Assembly (NCBI GenBank): GCA_030407315.1
Contig: JALQPE010000031.1
Span: 42,914 to 106,913, forward strand
Direction: 5' to 3'
Length of the DNA: 64,000 bases
Origin: Asparagopsis taxiformis
Lineage: Eukaryota; Rhodophyta; Florideophyceae; Bonnemaisoniales; Bonnemaisoniaceae
The stretch's first letter is position 1. Each line of letters starts with the position of its first letter. A program made the position numbers and the translations under genes. Positions 34,963 to 46,095 of this stretch are shown here, piece by piece. The notes under the pieces are model-generated. The model did no database searches, was not told the DNA's origin, and saw only the letters and a list, made by a program, of their open reading frames with translations.

Positions 34963-35613
34963 ATGCTCCTTTGCAAGAAGTCCCGTAAGTTGGTTTTTAA
35001 AGTGTGAACCCTGGTCGCTGACCCAAAAGAACATAGCAGTAAATGTGTGTATCCATCGTGCTAGTTCTCGGGCGAAAGTCTCACTGTTTGCCGACGCATA
35101 AGAGGTTAGCCAAACATATAAGGACAAATCGTCTTTCATTACTAGAACGTATTTCATATCGCCATAGCTCTGACCCAGGTAGAGAAAATCGAAGTGTACT
35201 ACTTCATTGGGCTTAGTTGCGTGAAAGGTGAGTGAGAGCGGTCGTGGAATCTTCTGGCCTGTCTTGGACATGAGGCAGTGGATGCAGTTGGAAACAAATA
35301 GCATAGTGTCTGTATACAGACCTTGCCACGTGAATTGTTCGTGAAGAACTGAACGCGTGGATTCAATACCACGATGGCCTGCAGACCCACAATGTACAGT
35401 GATTAGAAGTCTCCACTGCAGATCTTCAACATCGTCGGGTACCCACATACGCCCGTTCATGAACACGAGTCCATTATCGTCAGTCAATGATTCTTTTGGT
35501 TTCTTCTCGTAGTACTGCTGTTGAACATTGAGCAATTCATGTATGTCGAGCCAATCGAAATTTTCAGAGAGGAGATGGGACGATGTCCTGTTGGAACACA
35601 CGGTGTCCCACAC
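34918..35613 (-). pseudogene. Ty3-2 integrase zinc region and core
   Basis: The HHCC zinc region (HCGSAGHRGIES...CIHCLMSK) is followed by VVHFDFLYLG (first Asp) and WVSDQGSHFKN (second Asp). It joins DNA ends into the target. It overlaps the RNase H frame by about 50 bp in another phase, which marks a frameshift. Confidence 0.87.
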
Positions 35614-36580
35614 GCTTGATAGCTGCTCTGTGCCCTCTGTATCCTCGAAGCCAGCGTGTCATGATGTCTGGCATAACATTGTTCTCTCCATCCACATGCC
35701 ATGTACAGTGTTCAATTTTGTAGCTGAACTGTGACAGGAAAATTGCCCATCTCATGACTTTCATGACCTTGTGTCGGCCAAGTGACGGGTCAAGGATTGA
35801 AGGGCAAAATACGAAGAGAAGGTTTCTATGGTCCGTGAATATGCGGATGACTGACTCGCATTGTAGCATACAATCAAGTCGCGTAAACGTTTGTAGGATA
35901 GCGAACCCTTCCTTTTCAAAGGTCGTCCAGTCCAGTTCCGCACCGGACAACTCACCAGACAGAAAGGCTAATGGCTGGTGTGCTTGCTCAAGCTCTGGTT
36001 TGCTCAACTCCTCAGACGCGCACTGTGTTACAACGCTGGCCCAAAAACGATCGCTAGCGTCTGTGTAGATGCAAAGCGCGAGATTACTGTCCCTGTGTGC
36101 CAGTTTCATTTGGTCGGTAAGTGTTTTTTGGAGACCACGGAAGGCGACCTCAAGTTCAGCACCCCATCCCAGTGATTTGAGGGGTATTCTTTTGATACTG
36201 CGCTTCGTTCTTTTTCCTGACTTCTGAAAAGCTTTCTCGAGTACATTCCGTAGAGGCGCAATTATGCGGGAATGGTCTGGAATACCATTACGCATCCACC
36301 CAAGGCAATGCGCATACTCGCACAGTTCGCCAGCGTTGATAGGTGATGCACAATCTTGAAGGCCGGATGTGTTTCGTGGATCATACTTTACGCCCTCTCG
36401 CGATATAATCCTGCCGCACCATTTAAGCTCGGTGAGGTATAGCTCGGTTTTTCTGGCAGACACTTTCAGGTTTCTCTCGCGGCAGATCCTAAAGAAATTC
36501 CATAGTGCCTTAAGGAGTTCTTGCTCACTTGGTGTGTGCAGGGCGAAATCATCAATCCATGCTTTGAGGCAGTTGCTCAT
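35564..36580 (-). pseudogene. Ty3-2 RT C-terminus and RNase H
   Basis: It begins at the catalytic AWIDDFALH box, continues through the RT thumb (LKWCGRIISREGVKYDP) and has RNase H with IYTDASDRFW and RIFTDHRNLLF. A frame break near 36620 separates it from the RT N-terminal part. Confidence 0.88.
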
Positions 36581-36623
36581 CTCAGAGAAACAGGGGACGA
36601 CTTTTCCTTGGAAATTCTGTGCA

Positions 36624-38212
36624 CTATTGCAGCCGCGTTCTAGTCGGCTTGTAGACGGCGGATTCAGTCATGAACGCGTGTAAATGTTGGTATTGGTCAT
36701 GGAGAGGCATCTGCCAGAAGCCGGAAGGAAAGTCCACAGAAGCGAAGCATCGGCTCTCGCGCATTTCAGATGTCTCACTCTCCAAGTTAGGCATCGGCCA
36801 GGTCATTGGCTTGGTGGCAGAGTTGATTCCACGGAGGTCGATCGTCAGTCGAAAGTATGCCGGGGGTGGCTTTGGCACAATGAGTGGGGCAGCGATCCAT
36901 TGCGCATTGGTATTTTTCTTGATGAAACCGTATTCTTCAAGTTTAGAGACGACTCGGTTCATGAATACCCGTTTTTCATGAGGATAACGCCTTTGTTTGG
37001 CACGGATTGGTCGAGCACTCTCGACCACGTCGATCTTCATTGGCTCGACTTTGGCTGGGGGTCCTGGACCAAGACGAAGGCGGAGAACGTCGCCGAATTC
37101 TTTGGTCAGCGTACGAAGTTCCAGTAGCCCAGGTTCAGATATCCCATTTTTCGCCGCACGTGTGAGCATGGCTTCGATTGCTTCGCGTTTTTCGGATGGG
37201 TCATCTTCGCCGAAGTCTAGCCAGTCGTCGTCCGTATCCGCAGAGGCGCTGTCAATTCCCTTGTCACTGTGGTATATGCCGTCTTGTAAGACACGTGCGA
37301 TTTTTCCACCACTGCCTGCAGCAGGTAGCGCGATAGACATGTCTATGTCTCCATGAAGGCTGTCAGCTGCGGCAGCAAGAATCTCTTTCGTGTTAAGCCC
37401 AAGAACTTCAAGAGTAGGTCGACCCAGGAGTGGTTCTGCCATTGGCTGTTCTGTAACTAGCCACTTGAGGTTGCGTACCATGAGAGAACACCCGTGACGC
37501 ACATGCATCTCGACGTCGAGAGTAGCAGATTGCTTACACAAGATTTTCATGTTGTTTCCGTCTCTTCCCTCACCCACAGCGAGAGAGAGAACAACCGGTC
37601 GTACAAGATGTTTGATATGAACAGACCCACCTGCCTTCTGAATGCGGTCGATCAAAGCCGTGTCAGTCAGGTTGTCGTCCGCGCCGATATCTGCCACGAG
37701 CAAGTGGTGTAGTTTCTGGCCGTATGTAGCGGAAAAAGTGACACTACTCTCCATATGTAACTCTTTTTTGGGATCCCCGCTGACTCTCTTCGCTCCCTGG
37801 TTAAATCTTGCCGCCTTCTGGGCTTTAAACTTTGCGATAAGGTCGGGCTTATCGTTATCCGGACAAGCTCGACAGTCTTGCAATAGACGCCTGATGCCCT
37901 TCTTCGCATGTGGAGGGTACAAGCAGATTGGGAGCTTGTCTTTCTTTTGGATTGATTTTGTAACCTTGTTAGTAGACGCGTCCCCATACCCACTTTCGTT
38001 CCCTCTTTTAGAGATTTTTCTGTCGTTATGTTTGGTATTGGAGTACGTTTGGCAGTAAATCGCTTCCTTGCGGATCATTTTTACGAATGCCTTGACATCC
38101 TTTTTCAAGCTTTTGTCAAACTCGATCCTTTCAGTCATGACATCTCGCAACTTTTGCGGTAGGAGGTGTTTGCACATAAGCTCCGTCGATTTTTCTGGGT
38201 TATCTGTACAGA
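36624..38212 (-). pseudogene. Ty3-2 Gag C-terminus, protease and RT N-terminus
   Basis: This long frame holds the end of Gag (KSTELMCKHLLPQKLRDV), a Cys/His region (CLYPPH...CRACPDND), then protease VADIGADDNLTD and the strand LLGRPTLEVLG. RT follows with QWIAAPLIVPK, FRLTIDLRGINS, FASVDFPSGFWQMPL. No stop separates Gag from Pol here, unlike Ty3-1. Its head joins the Gag start at the palindromes 38213-38244. Confidence 0.88.
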
Positions 38213-38244
38213 AATCACCATATGGTGATTGGCTATATAGCCAA
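38213..38244. repeat. Two overlapping palindromes in Ty3-2 gag
   Basis: AATCACCAT/ATGGTGATT (38213-38230) overlaps TTGGCTAT/ATAGCCAA (38229-38244). The Gag frame shifts exactly here. Confidence 0.9.
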
Positions 38245-38698
38245 TCTGTTCGAGGCGCTCGAAGAAACAGCTGGCAAAATGAAGTACACGAGCGCTCGGA
38301 TCCGCTATGTTCATCGGCATCCGCAGACCTCTGAGTGCTTTCTCGATGCACTGTGGTTCATATCCAGACTGTGGTTTTTTGACAAGACTTCCGATGAAAG
38401 TCTTAATGTTCTCCGACGTAAGTTCTTCAGCCGACTTATCTGGTGCGATGGCATCGAACTCACCAAGCATTACCATATGCTTGAGTAGTATGCGGTCGAT
38501 GCTTGCGGTGTACGGTGAGACAGTGAGAGTCGGGAGCTCTTTCTGTTTCTGTGAAACTTCAAGCTCATACCGTTCGCGTTTCTTTAGGAAGATACTGACC
38601 TTGACGGGGTCGACGCTCTTCAGGACGGGATGCGTAACTGGAGTGAACATGGTCACTGCTGAGGTTGGGCTGGTCTCGTTTTCGTCTGATGCATCCAT
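38245..38698 (-). pseudogene. gag: Ty3-2 Gag N-terminus
   Basis: ATG 38698 (MDASDENETSPTS) opens a Gag start that aligns with Ty3-1 Gag. It runs open to the palindromes, ending FFERLEQIGYI, then continues in another frame. Confidence 0.85.
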
Positions 38699-38843
38699 AT
38701 CGAAGTAGACGCGGTTTACCTGCTCTGACGTGATCCTGGATCTGGCGGGTGTCGTTCGGGGGGAGTGATAGTGTTTCCGACGAGTTTGCAGGCCCATGCA
38801 CACGTCAAAAGAGTTTTCTCCTGGTCAGGTAGACAGAAATTTC

Positions 38844-39165
38844 TGTAGACTACAGGTAGACTGCGGCTGTGGGGAAAATTTTGACTCTGTCCTGCGGGGT
38901 CGAAGGACGGCCAGGCTTGTGAGCCTTTTATGTAAAAATCCTAGTCCCAGAAAGAAAGTAGGTTGAGAAACCCGGCGTGGGTGACACTGGAATGATGTGG
39001 AGCCTGGCGTGGGTGCCACGCACAGGCTGATAGAATCATTCTATCGTAATGATTACGCTATTGAATCATACCGCAAACGGTACCTATCACTGCCAGTCCC
39101 TACAACAAGTGCCTGCATAGAGAACTGCAGTCTACCGGTACCTGCACGGAGCATTGCAGTCTACA
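38844..39165 (-). repeat. 5' LTR of Ty3-2
   Basis: 322 bp, same ends as 33656-33977. The bases inside it (minus strand GAAATTTCTGTCTACC) do not look like a standard tRNA primer site. Confidence 0.95.
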
Positions 39166-39831
39166 ATAGGCTCATTGAGATATCTTTGCGACTCCACACG
39201 CCCAGACATTTCGTTCATCGTTGGCTACTTAGGCCGTTACGCGCAAAAACCAATTCAATTTCACTGGAAAGCAGCAATTCGCGTCCTGCGACACCTCAAA
39301 GGTACAACTGAACTAGGCATTACATACCACCGTGGCCTCAAACAAGGTCTAGCAGCATTCACCGATTCAGATTTCGCGGCATGTCCTGACACTAGACGAT
39401 CCACCTCAGGTTCAATCATTTTCTATAATGGCTCTCCAGTTGCCTGGCAATCCAGACGACAGCGAAACGTTGTCACATCAACGCATGCCGCAGAATACAT
39501 TGCTGGCTCTCAAACTACCCAGCTCTTAAAGACCGTCTCAAACTTCTACAAGGAAATTGGTGAAGTGCACAACACACCTACTCCGCTTTACATCGACAAC
39601 ACAGCTGCCATCAGCACAGCAAATGCAAAATTCCCTACTCCTAACTCACGACACATCGACGTGAAGTACCATTGGTTAAGAGAACAAGTTCAGCAAGGAT
39701 TTATCACACCAACCCATATACCCTCCAGTAACAACCCTGCTGATTTTTTAACGAAAGCACTCAAGCCCGCTCAGTTCACAGCAAAATCTCCTCTTCTCCG
39801 ACTGGGACCGTCCACAGGGCGCGGCGACTGA
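39166..39831 (+). pseudogene. copia-2 RNase H, 3' part of the split gene
   Basis: It continues RT after the duplicated ATAG as GSLRYLCDSTRPDISF, then RNase H: FTDSDFAACPDTRRSTSG, HAAEYIAGSQ, YIDNTAAISTAN and the HIDVKYHWLRE tail. The frame is open to TGA near 39829. Only the Ty3-2 insertion and upstream stops disable it. Confidence 0.9.
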
Positions 39832-39873
39832 CGAATAACTTCTTCTCTCCGCCCTGAGTCCATTCCCAGTCTC

Positions 39874-39971
39874 TAACGAATACCTTATAGTACTTACAGT
39901 GATCCTAACTAGTTATAGTCGCCGTCGAGATCAGCGCAACAATAAAGGAGCCAAGGAACATCGATTCTTTT
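39874..39971 (+). repeat. 3' LTR of copia-2, main part
   Basis: 98 bp here; the last 3 bp (aca) lie at 46101-46103 beyond copia-3. The start is TAACG where the 5' LTR has TGACG. No purine tract is clear before it. Confidence 0.88.
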
Positions 39972-40077
39972 AGTTGATGTGTCGACTGAGACATAGCCCC
40001 ATTTACTTTCTCGGATGACGGTGCTTAAGTATCTACTGAGGTGCTTACAGTGGTATGGTAGGTATGATCATACGACA
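39972..40077 (-). repeat. 3' LTR of copia-3
   Basis: Plus strand AGTTGATGTGTCG to ATCATACGACA; the first base is changed from the TG of the other LTR. A second TGATCATACGAC lies just inside near 40115. Confidence 0.92.
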
Positions 40078-40146
40078 TGTAGCCGCGCTTTGGGCACGAC
40101 GCGGAATATTAGTTTTGATCATACGACAGTCGCCGCGCGGCGTGCG

Positions 40147-42114
40147 CTAAGTGAGACGTAGAAGTGGTAGTTTCTGCACGTATTGCGCCGGTTTGAGGGC
40201 TTTGGTCATGATATCTGCGGCATTATGTTCGGTTGGTGTGTGGTGTAAGGTCATATGGCGGCGCTGGATTTGTTCCTTCAGGTAGTGGTACTTGACGTCT
40301 ATATGTTTGGATTTTGGTGTGGGGTGTTCTGTGTTGGCCGCGGTTATTGCACCGGCATTGTCCATTCGGAGTGTGCTCGGTTTGGTTTCGCCGTGGCTAA
40401 GGTCCTGTAAAACATTTCGTGTGAAGTTTAGATTTTGTGATTTGTGAAAGGCCGCGACATACTCAGCGTGCTATGTGCTGGTAGCGACAAAGCGTTGTCG
40501 TTTTAACTGCCATGCTATGGGCGCATTGTTGTATAGGATGACTGTGCCAGACGTGGATCGTCTTGTTTCCGTACACGCGGCAAATTCGCTATCGGAATAA
40601 GCTTGTAGTGTGGTGTTGAGTGTGATGGGGTAGGTTATGCCTAGGTTTGGGTCCGTTTTTAGATAGCGAAGAACGCGTAGTGCGGCTTGCCAGTGAAGCA
40701 TTTTAGGATTTTGAGAGAAGCGGCCAAGATATCCTGTTATGAAGGCGATGTCAGGACGTGTTGAGTCGGCAAGGTATCTGAGGCTTCCAATAAGAGCTAG
40801 AAAGTTGTGTTTCTTGATGCCGAGCGGTTGGGTTAATTTTTCCGTTGTGTTAAGCAAGTCCGACGCGATGGGTGACTTGGCTGGCTTGGCGTCTGTTAGT
40901 TTGTACTTGGAGAGCAGCTGTCTTGTGTATGCTGGTTGTGATATTTTGATGCCCTGAGTGGTTCGTTCCACTTTCCATCATAAAATGTGGGAGACTGGTC
41001 CGAGGTCTTTTAGGAGGTATTTTGTCTGTAGGTGACGCTTGGTGTGTTCGCGTAACTCGGGGTTGTTGGAGACGACCATAAAGTCGTCTATTGTGATGAT
41101 GAGGAGTACAAATTGTGTGCGGTCGTGCGGGGAGGTTAGTATGAAAGTACAGCTGTCGCTCGAGATGCGCTGAAAGTCTGTTAAGTGGAGGTGGTTTGAG
41201 AGGCCTTTAGTGAATATTTGACAGGCCTGTTTTGCTCCGTACATGTTGCCAGTGATTTTTCCGACGTAACCAGGATATTTGTAGGTGCCGTCGAATCTTT
41301 TCGGCTGATATATGTACAGGGTCTTGTCGTCACCAAATGCTTCGTGGAGAAAGGCGGAGTCGAGGTCCCAGTGGTGGACCTCGTAGTTGTGGGCTGCGGC
41401 GAGGGCTAAGGCTAAGCGGACGGCATCCCGGTCTGCAACTGGTGATGAAATTTTGTCGGGATCGTAGTGTTCGTTGGGCTTCTGTAGATTGCCTCTGATG
41501 TTGCATCGTGTTTTGCGTGCGACGGGGCGGCCCTCTGAGTCTCGTTTGGTTTTGAGTACGGTCTTGATGGGGAGCAGTGTAGTTCCAGGGGGCACTTGTG
41601 ATTGTGGGATGTAGGTGATGGTTCCCCTTTTTTCCAAGTTATCTAGCTCAGAGTTCCATGATTTTTCCCGTTCCGTCGCATCGGGTGCCTGGCAGGCTTG
41701 TTTGAGATTTTTGGGGTCGCTGTATATGTTCATCGCTGGTGTGTTAGTAGACGGTGTCTCAGCATGGTTTGCTGTGGGTGGGTGGGGGAGGAGATGTGCA
41801 GTGGCTATTGGATCTTTGTTTGGGTCATATGGTCGAAAGTCTGCTGCTCGGCAGCGATGGACTGTGTTTTGGTTTTTGTCATAGACGAAGTAGTGTCGGG
41901 GATCAACTCTGCCGATGTAGTAGAGAATGATAGCTTTGGGCGACAGTTTTTTGCCAGGTTTGCGGTCATGGACGTAGCCCGGCTCGCCGAATTTGCGGAA
42001 TTTTGTGAGGTCTGGGATTGTGCCGTTCCAGAGAGTGTAAGGGGTATTTGTTGGTGTGACGTATGGGGTGAGTGATTTATATAATCTGCCGCGGCGCAAA
42101 CAGCATATTCCCAT
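40147..42114 (-). pseudogene. copia-3 RT and RNase H, two in-frame stops
   Basis: One phase covers 42114 to 40147. It includes the integrase C-terminal end (FGEPGYVHDRKPGKKL), then RT: EREKSWNSELDNLEKRGT, HHWDLDSAFLHEAF, the GAKQAC motif and IITIDDFMV (catalytic Asp pair). RNase H has AYSDSEFAACTETRRSTSG, AEYVAAFHK, RMDNAGAITAAN and HIDVKYHYLKE. A UGA near 40976 and a UAG near 40469 are the only stops, so decay is light. Confidence 0.9.
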
Positions 42115-42662
42115 AGCTGGGGTGGCATGCCGGTTGTCAGAAGGAGAGCTCGACTGATGTCCATTAGTGTGCGGTTAACCCGTTCGCTGATTGCATTTTC
42201 CTGGGGTGTGTATGGTTTCGTGGGGTGAGTAGAGATGTGGTTCGAGTTATAGAACTGCACTAGTTCGGTACTAAAGTATTCTGGTGCGTTTTCCATGGTT
42301 ACGTCTGTCACACGGAGTGGTGAGAGACCGTGTATGCGTTCTATGTGTTGTTGTAGGAGGCGTGCTGCTGTGTTTTTGCGTGGCGAGAAGTATACGTGTA
42401 AGTATCGACTTTTCTCGTCAGTGAAAGTAGCGAAGTATCTGTTTCTTGAGATTGATGGAGTGGGTAGTGGACCACAGACGTCTGTGTGGATATGTGATCC
42501 GAGTGTTGCCGTGCACATTTTGGGATGGAACGGGGCTGATGGTTGCTTTCCCATAGCACATCCTGTGCAAGTTATGGTTGGTGGTGGATGTTTTAGTGTG
42601 TCCGGTAGACCGGCTACGAGGTTGTGTTTGGCAAGGAAGTGGATGCGCTGCGGGTAGAGGTG
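42030..42662 (-). pseudogene. copia-3 integrase
   Basis: In phase with the protease frame but after a UGA at 42660-42662, which replaces a residue of the pre-integrase zinc segment (DYHSWHIRL then HLYPQRIHFL). It has CTGCAMGK, SHIHTDVCGPL (Asp), a second acidic block (VTMENAPEYF, with E-N where D-N is usual) and ENAISERVNRTL (Glu). A 1-nt shift near 42030 moves on to the RT frame. Confidence 0.85.
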
Positions 42663-43937
42663 TCAGAGTCTGATGTGCCATGAATGATAGTCTAGTACGA
42701 CCTGAGTGTGTTTGATTGTAACGGGGGGTAGCGTGGTCTTGACCAGTTGTTTTGTTGGGCGGGATGCCTTTGTTGTGGTTGTGGGTGGACGGTGGCAGCG
42801 TGTCTGAGGTGGTAGTGTTATGGTTTTGGTGAGTGAAGGTTTGGGGCTGGGTGGAGGAGGCTTGTTGCGTGTTTGATTTTGGGATATTGTAGGTCGTGAT
42901 TTGTGTGGTTGGTGCTGTTGTTTGGACCGAGTGAAGTGTTTCAGTGGTATGGAATTGGTCGGAAGTTTGGTTGATTTAGTCGCCGTGAGCTGCGAGGGGG
43001 TTGATTTGGCCCTCTTAGCGGTAGAGTGCGGAGTGGGTTGTGGTGCATTTGTAGCGCGTGTTCGTGGGGCAATGGAGAGTTGGAATGGTTTCGGTGTTGT
43101 GAGACGAGGCCTGTAAATGGGTTGAGGGGCAGTTGGTCGAGAGAGAGCGGACGGTGTGGCGCGTGTCTGTTGGGTCGAACGGAGTTGAGGGGTTGGTTTG
43201 TGCTTCTTTGGTTGTGGTTTGTCGACTGTGCGTACGCCGTGGCATTGCTGTAGAACTGGTTGGTTGGTGGCATTGGCGCCTGTAGAATACGAGTTCTGTA
43301 CGGTTTGTGTGGTTGGTGGGGGTGGGGAATGACGGCGAGCGTGAGTGTGTGGATCTGTGAAGGGGTTGTTGCTCAGTGGTGAGTGATGTAAGGAATGGAG
43401 TGCTGTGTGTGACTCAGGGTTTAGGTGATAGAGGTTGTTTTGGCGTGATGCTGTTGCGACAATGGTGTGTGGTGGCGGTGGAGGTTGGCGGGTAGTGACA
43501 TATGCTGTTCTTTTTTGGAATAGCATGTCGTCGTTGTTTGCGAGTTGGCTGACCGAGAGTAGATTGTGTTTTGCTCCGGGTAGGGTAACAGCTTTTGCTA
43601 TGTGTAAGTGTCTTCGATTGGTTATAGGGATGTTCACAGAGCCCGTGTGTGATATGTTGGCTAGTTTTCCTGACGCTGTGACAGTGTATTGATGGGTCGG
43701 GTACATGGTAGGATGTGGATGCTGGAGGTGCGTCGGGAAGGCACCTGAGCCCAGAAGGTACGAAGAATTGGAGGGCGTTTTTATTGTGCTAGAATACGGG
43801 GAGTCGGGATGTGGGGTCGCTGTGGTGGTTTGCTGAGGCGTCGGTGGAAGGTGGTATATGTCGGGTGGGGGAGGCAGTGGAGTTTGGGTAGGGAACGGAA
43901 TGGGTTCCCGTTGGGGTTGGTGCGGCAACTGCGGCAT
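42663..43937 (-). pseudogene. copia-3 protease and Pro/Thr-rich linker
   Basis: The protease active site reads LLGSGAFPTHL where copia-1 and copia-2 have DSGA, so the catalytic Asp is replaced by Gly. The strand HNLLSVSQLANNDDMLFQ follows. A linker of about 200 residues, rich in Pro, Thr, Gln and His, leads to the pre-integrase segment. With no catalytic Asp the protease would be dead. Confidence 0.85.
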
Positions 43938-44072
43938 GTATTGGATCGCTGAGGGGTCATGTGTGTGGTATGCCGCATAGTGTGGTGGCGGTGCAATGAT
44001 ATATTGTGCGTGGTATGTAGGCTGAGTAGTCTGCTTGGGGTGAGCGAGGTTGAGTAGATTTCGGCGTGTATA

Positions 44073-44114
44073 GCAATGGGCCGTGTCGTGTGTGGGGGAC
44101 CCGTGATACGTACA
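44073..44114 (-). other. copia-3 zinc knuckle of CHHC type
   Basis: CTYHGSPTHDTAHC on the minus strand, spacing CX2HX4HX4C as in copia-2. Confidence 0.8.
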
Positions 44115-44446
44115 CCATAAACCGCGGTGTTTTCGACGAGGGGGTGTTACGGTATTAACGTCGAGGTAGGCGGGCGGGTGTTTCGGCGGTGTCCTCTATC
44201 TCGTCGTCCGCGGGTGCGTACGTATGGCTGCGCATGCGATGGTTGTGGCATGTAGGTCGTCGGGGCGTAAGGAGATGTCATTTGTGGATACTGTGGGGGT
44301 TGTGGTGCTGGGGGAGTGGTTTGGGGATAGGGAAGGGAGGTGGCCTGTACCGCTTGGGCGTGGTCAACAAGCATGGTAAAGAAAAGCTCAAGGGAGGGTC
44401 TTCGTCCATTGTGGAAGTTGTGGAAATTTGAGAGCTCCCGTATCAG

Positions 44447-45012
44447 CTAATGCCAGTCGGGGAGGTGTTTCAGTCCGTCAATGACAAATTGGACAGTGGT
44501 AGTCTCTTCATCGATATTGGGAAACCCGGTTTGGAGCATAGTTTCCCGGAGTTCTCGGTGGCGAGAGATATACTCCGTGATTGCCTCAGGAGGGTTATGC
44601 TTGAGTTGGGTAGCACGGTACCTTAAGTTTGCCTCTGAATGTTGTGGCGGTATGAGGGAGAGTTTGGTTTTGAGTTGTTGGTATATACCAGATGGGTGTC
44701 CTGATAAGACTGCGGGGCTGATGCCTTTTAGAATTTCAGGAGAGATGTGTGGGACCACTAGTAGACGTGCTAATGAGAGATCATGCTGGTACTTTTTGGT
44801 CGCCATATGATCATCGGGGTCAGGGGTAGGGGGAGGAGGGCCAACGATGTGGGGTAGTATGTCGTGAACAGCAGCGTGGCTTTCCACGCTGATTTTCCAT
44901 TGAATGATGTTTGTCTGGGTCAAGGGGGGAAGTCGAAGTGTGGGATGAGAGTAGGCTGGACAGATTGGGCCGGATAAGCCTGAGAATGTGGTGGGGGTGT
45001 TTGATCGGTCAT
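44447..45012 (-). pseudogene. gag: copia-3 Gag, frame break at a C run
   Basis: ATG 45012 (MTDQTPPPHSQ) leads after about 30 codons to a run of six C's near 44922-44930, where the frame slips; a seventh C would join it to the open Gag core 44923-44447. The core has NIIQWKISVE, VVPHISPEIL and EYISRHRELRETM, aligned with copia-2. It ends with UGA or a frame change before the knuckle. Confidence 0.82.
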
Positions 45013-45300
45013 CGTTAGGGATTGTCCACGGGTGTCAGACTCGAGGTAAGCTTATGCTAGGAGATCGCGCGGGAGGTGATCGAGCTCAAGTTGTCTAGCT
45101 CTTTGTTGAGCGTAGTGCTGTCTTCGTCGAGCACGAGATGAGAGATCGTGGAGGTCAATGGTGAAATTGGTATGCTTCGGCGGTGTAGGGACTTGGCTCA
45201 AAGTTTGGGGAAGGGCGGTTTAGGGTCATCGCTCTGCTTCTTGTCGAGTTGGGTGGGGAGGGAGGAATGAAAGATGGGGGGAGGTGAGGCAACAGTGGTT
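45013..45300 (-). other. copia-3 leader between primer site and gag
   Basis: About 290 bp of untranslated leader. No gene is seen. Confidence 0.6.
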
Positions 45301-45320
45301 ATCGTGTTGGGTCCATAACC
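45301..45320 (-). other. Primer-binding site of copia-3 (tRNA-Met anticodon arm)
   Basis: On the minus strand GGTTATGGACCCAACACGAT directly follows the 5' LTR. It is the same type as in copia-2, with complement TTGGGTCCATAACC. Confidence 0.78.
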
Positions 45321-46095
45321 TGTTGATGTGTCGACTGAGACATAGCCCCATTTACTTTCTCGGATGGATCGGCCGACGGTGCTTAAGTATCTACTGAGGT
45401 GCTTACAGTGGTATGGTTGTGAAAAGGTCCATGTGGAACGCAGTCGGAGGGTGGAATACTCTACAAGATGGATCGGCAAAACAGATTTGGCACGTAGCCA
45501 CTTCGCTCCCTCGCTCGTGCCTTTTTTCTTTCTAGCTTCTCTAGATGCTGCTATTTATAATAAACACCTCTGTGCTCCATGTGAGCTACCAGCATTGCTT
45601 CTGCGTTCCAGGTGAACTGCCAGATGTGCTTCCGCGCTCCAGGTGAGCTGCCGGATATTATTGCTGTCCCGCTCCATGTGAGCTACTGACTCAGCCGCAG
45701 TTAATATCTCAATACTAAGCTGCTGATAGTGCGTGGGGTAGCGGATGCTGATCGTAGCGTCGGGGAGCTAATGCTGTTGGTCGGCGCCAACTTCTGGTGC
45801 TGAGTATACAAGCTCCATTGACCTGCATATGCCAAGCTGCTGGTGATAGCGTCATTAATCGTATCTGCTAATATAAGCACACTGACAGAGCCCGTATGTC
45901 AGTCGTGCAATCGCGCGGCGGCGATTGGCTGCTCCTGTAATCTTTCGCTCGGCGGCGACAGGAATATAGTAATATAAGCTCTCATGCGGCGATGAGTTCA
46001 CACGTGTGATACAGCACACGTGTAACTGTGGAACTATTTCCACTTCGTATCATATTCATTGGATTTCTCACAATGGTAGGTATGATCATACGACA
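45321..46095 (-). repeat. 5' LTR of copia-3, split by a solo LTR
   Basis: The LTR proper is 45321-45417 and 46078-46095, 115 bp in all. The rest is the insert at 45418-46072 plus one ATGGT copy. Confidence 0.92.
45413..46077. repeat. Solo LTR (655 bp) with ATGGT target duplication
   Basis: The insert 45418-46072 runs TGTGAAAAGG to TTTCTCACA, with TGTGA/TCACA inverted ends. It is flanked by ATGGT at 45413-45417 and 46073-46077. It holds two or three diverged repeats of GCTCCAGGTGAGCTGC (45580-45680). Its full-length source is not in the window. Confidence 0.93.

Larger units (their letters stand above)
33656..39165 (-). mobile_element. Ty3/gypsy retrotransposon nested in copia-2 (Ty3-2)
   Basis: This 5510-bp element has 322-bp LTRs (33656-33977 and 38844-39165) with only three differences, all transitions. 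The 4-bp target duplication ATAG is at 33652-33655 and 39166-39169. Gag and pol are on the minus strand. It is a relative of Ty3-1 but distinct in sequence. The coding line is broken in several places, two of them at palindromes. Confidence 0.95.
39972..46095 (-). mobile_element. Ty1/copia retrotransposon nested in copia-2's LTR (copia-3)
   Basis: The target duplication CTTTT is at 39967-39971 and 46096-46100. The 3' LTR is 39972-40077 (106 bp). The 5' LTR is 45321-45417 plus 46078-46095 (115 bp, with a 9-bp indel against the other) and contains a solo LTR. Gag, protease, integrase and RT/RNase H follow on the minus strand with a handful of stops and frameshifts. Confidence 0.95.

Noticed and set aside
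4310..42662. Alternative genetic code to explain in-frame stops
   Set aside because: UAA, UAG and UGA all occur as single stops in different TEs, while intact genes A1 and B end with UGA; decay explains this better.
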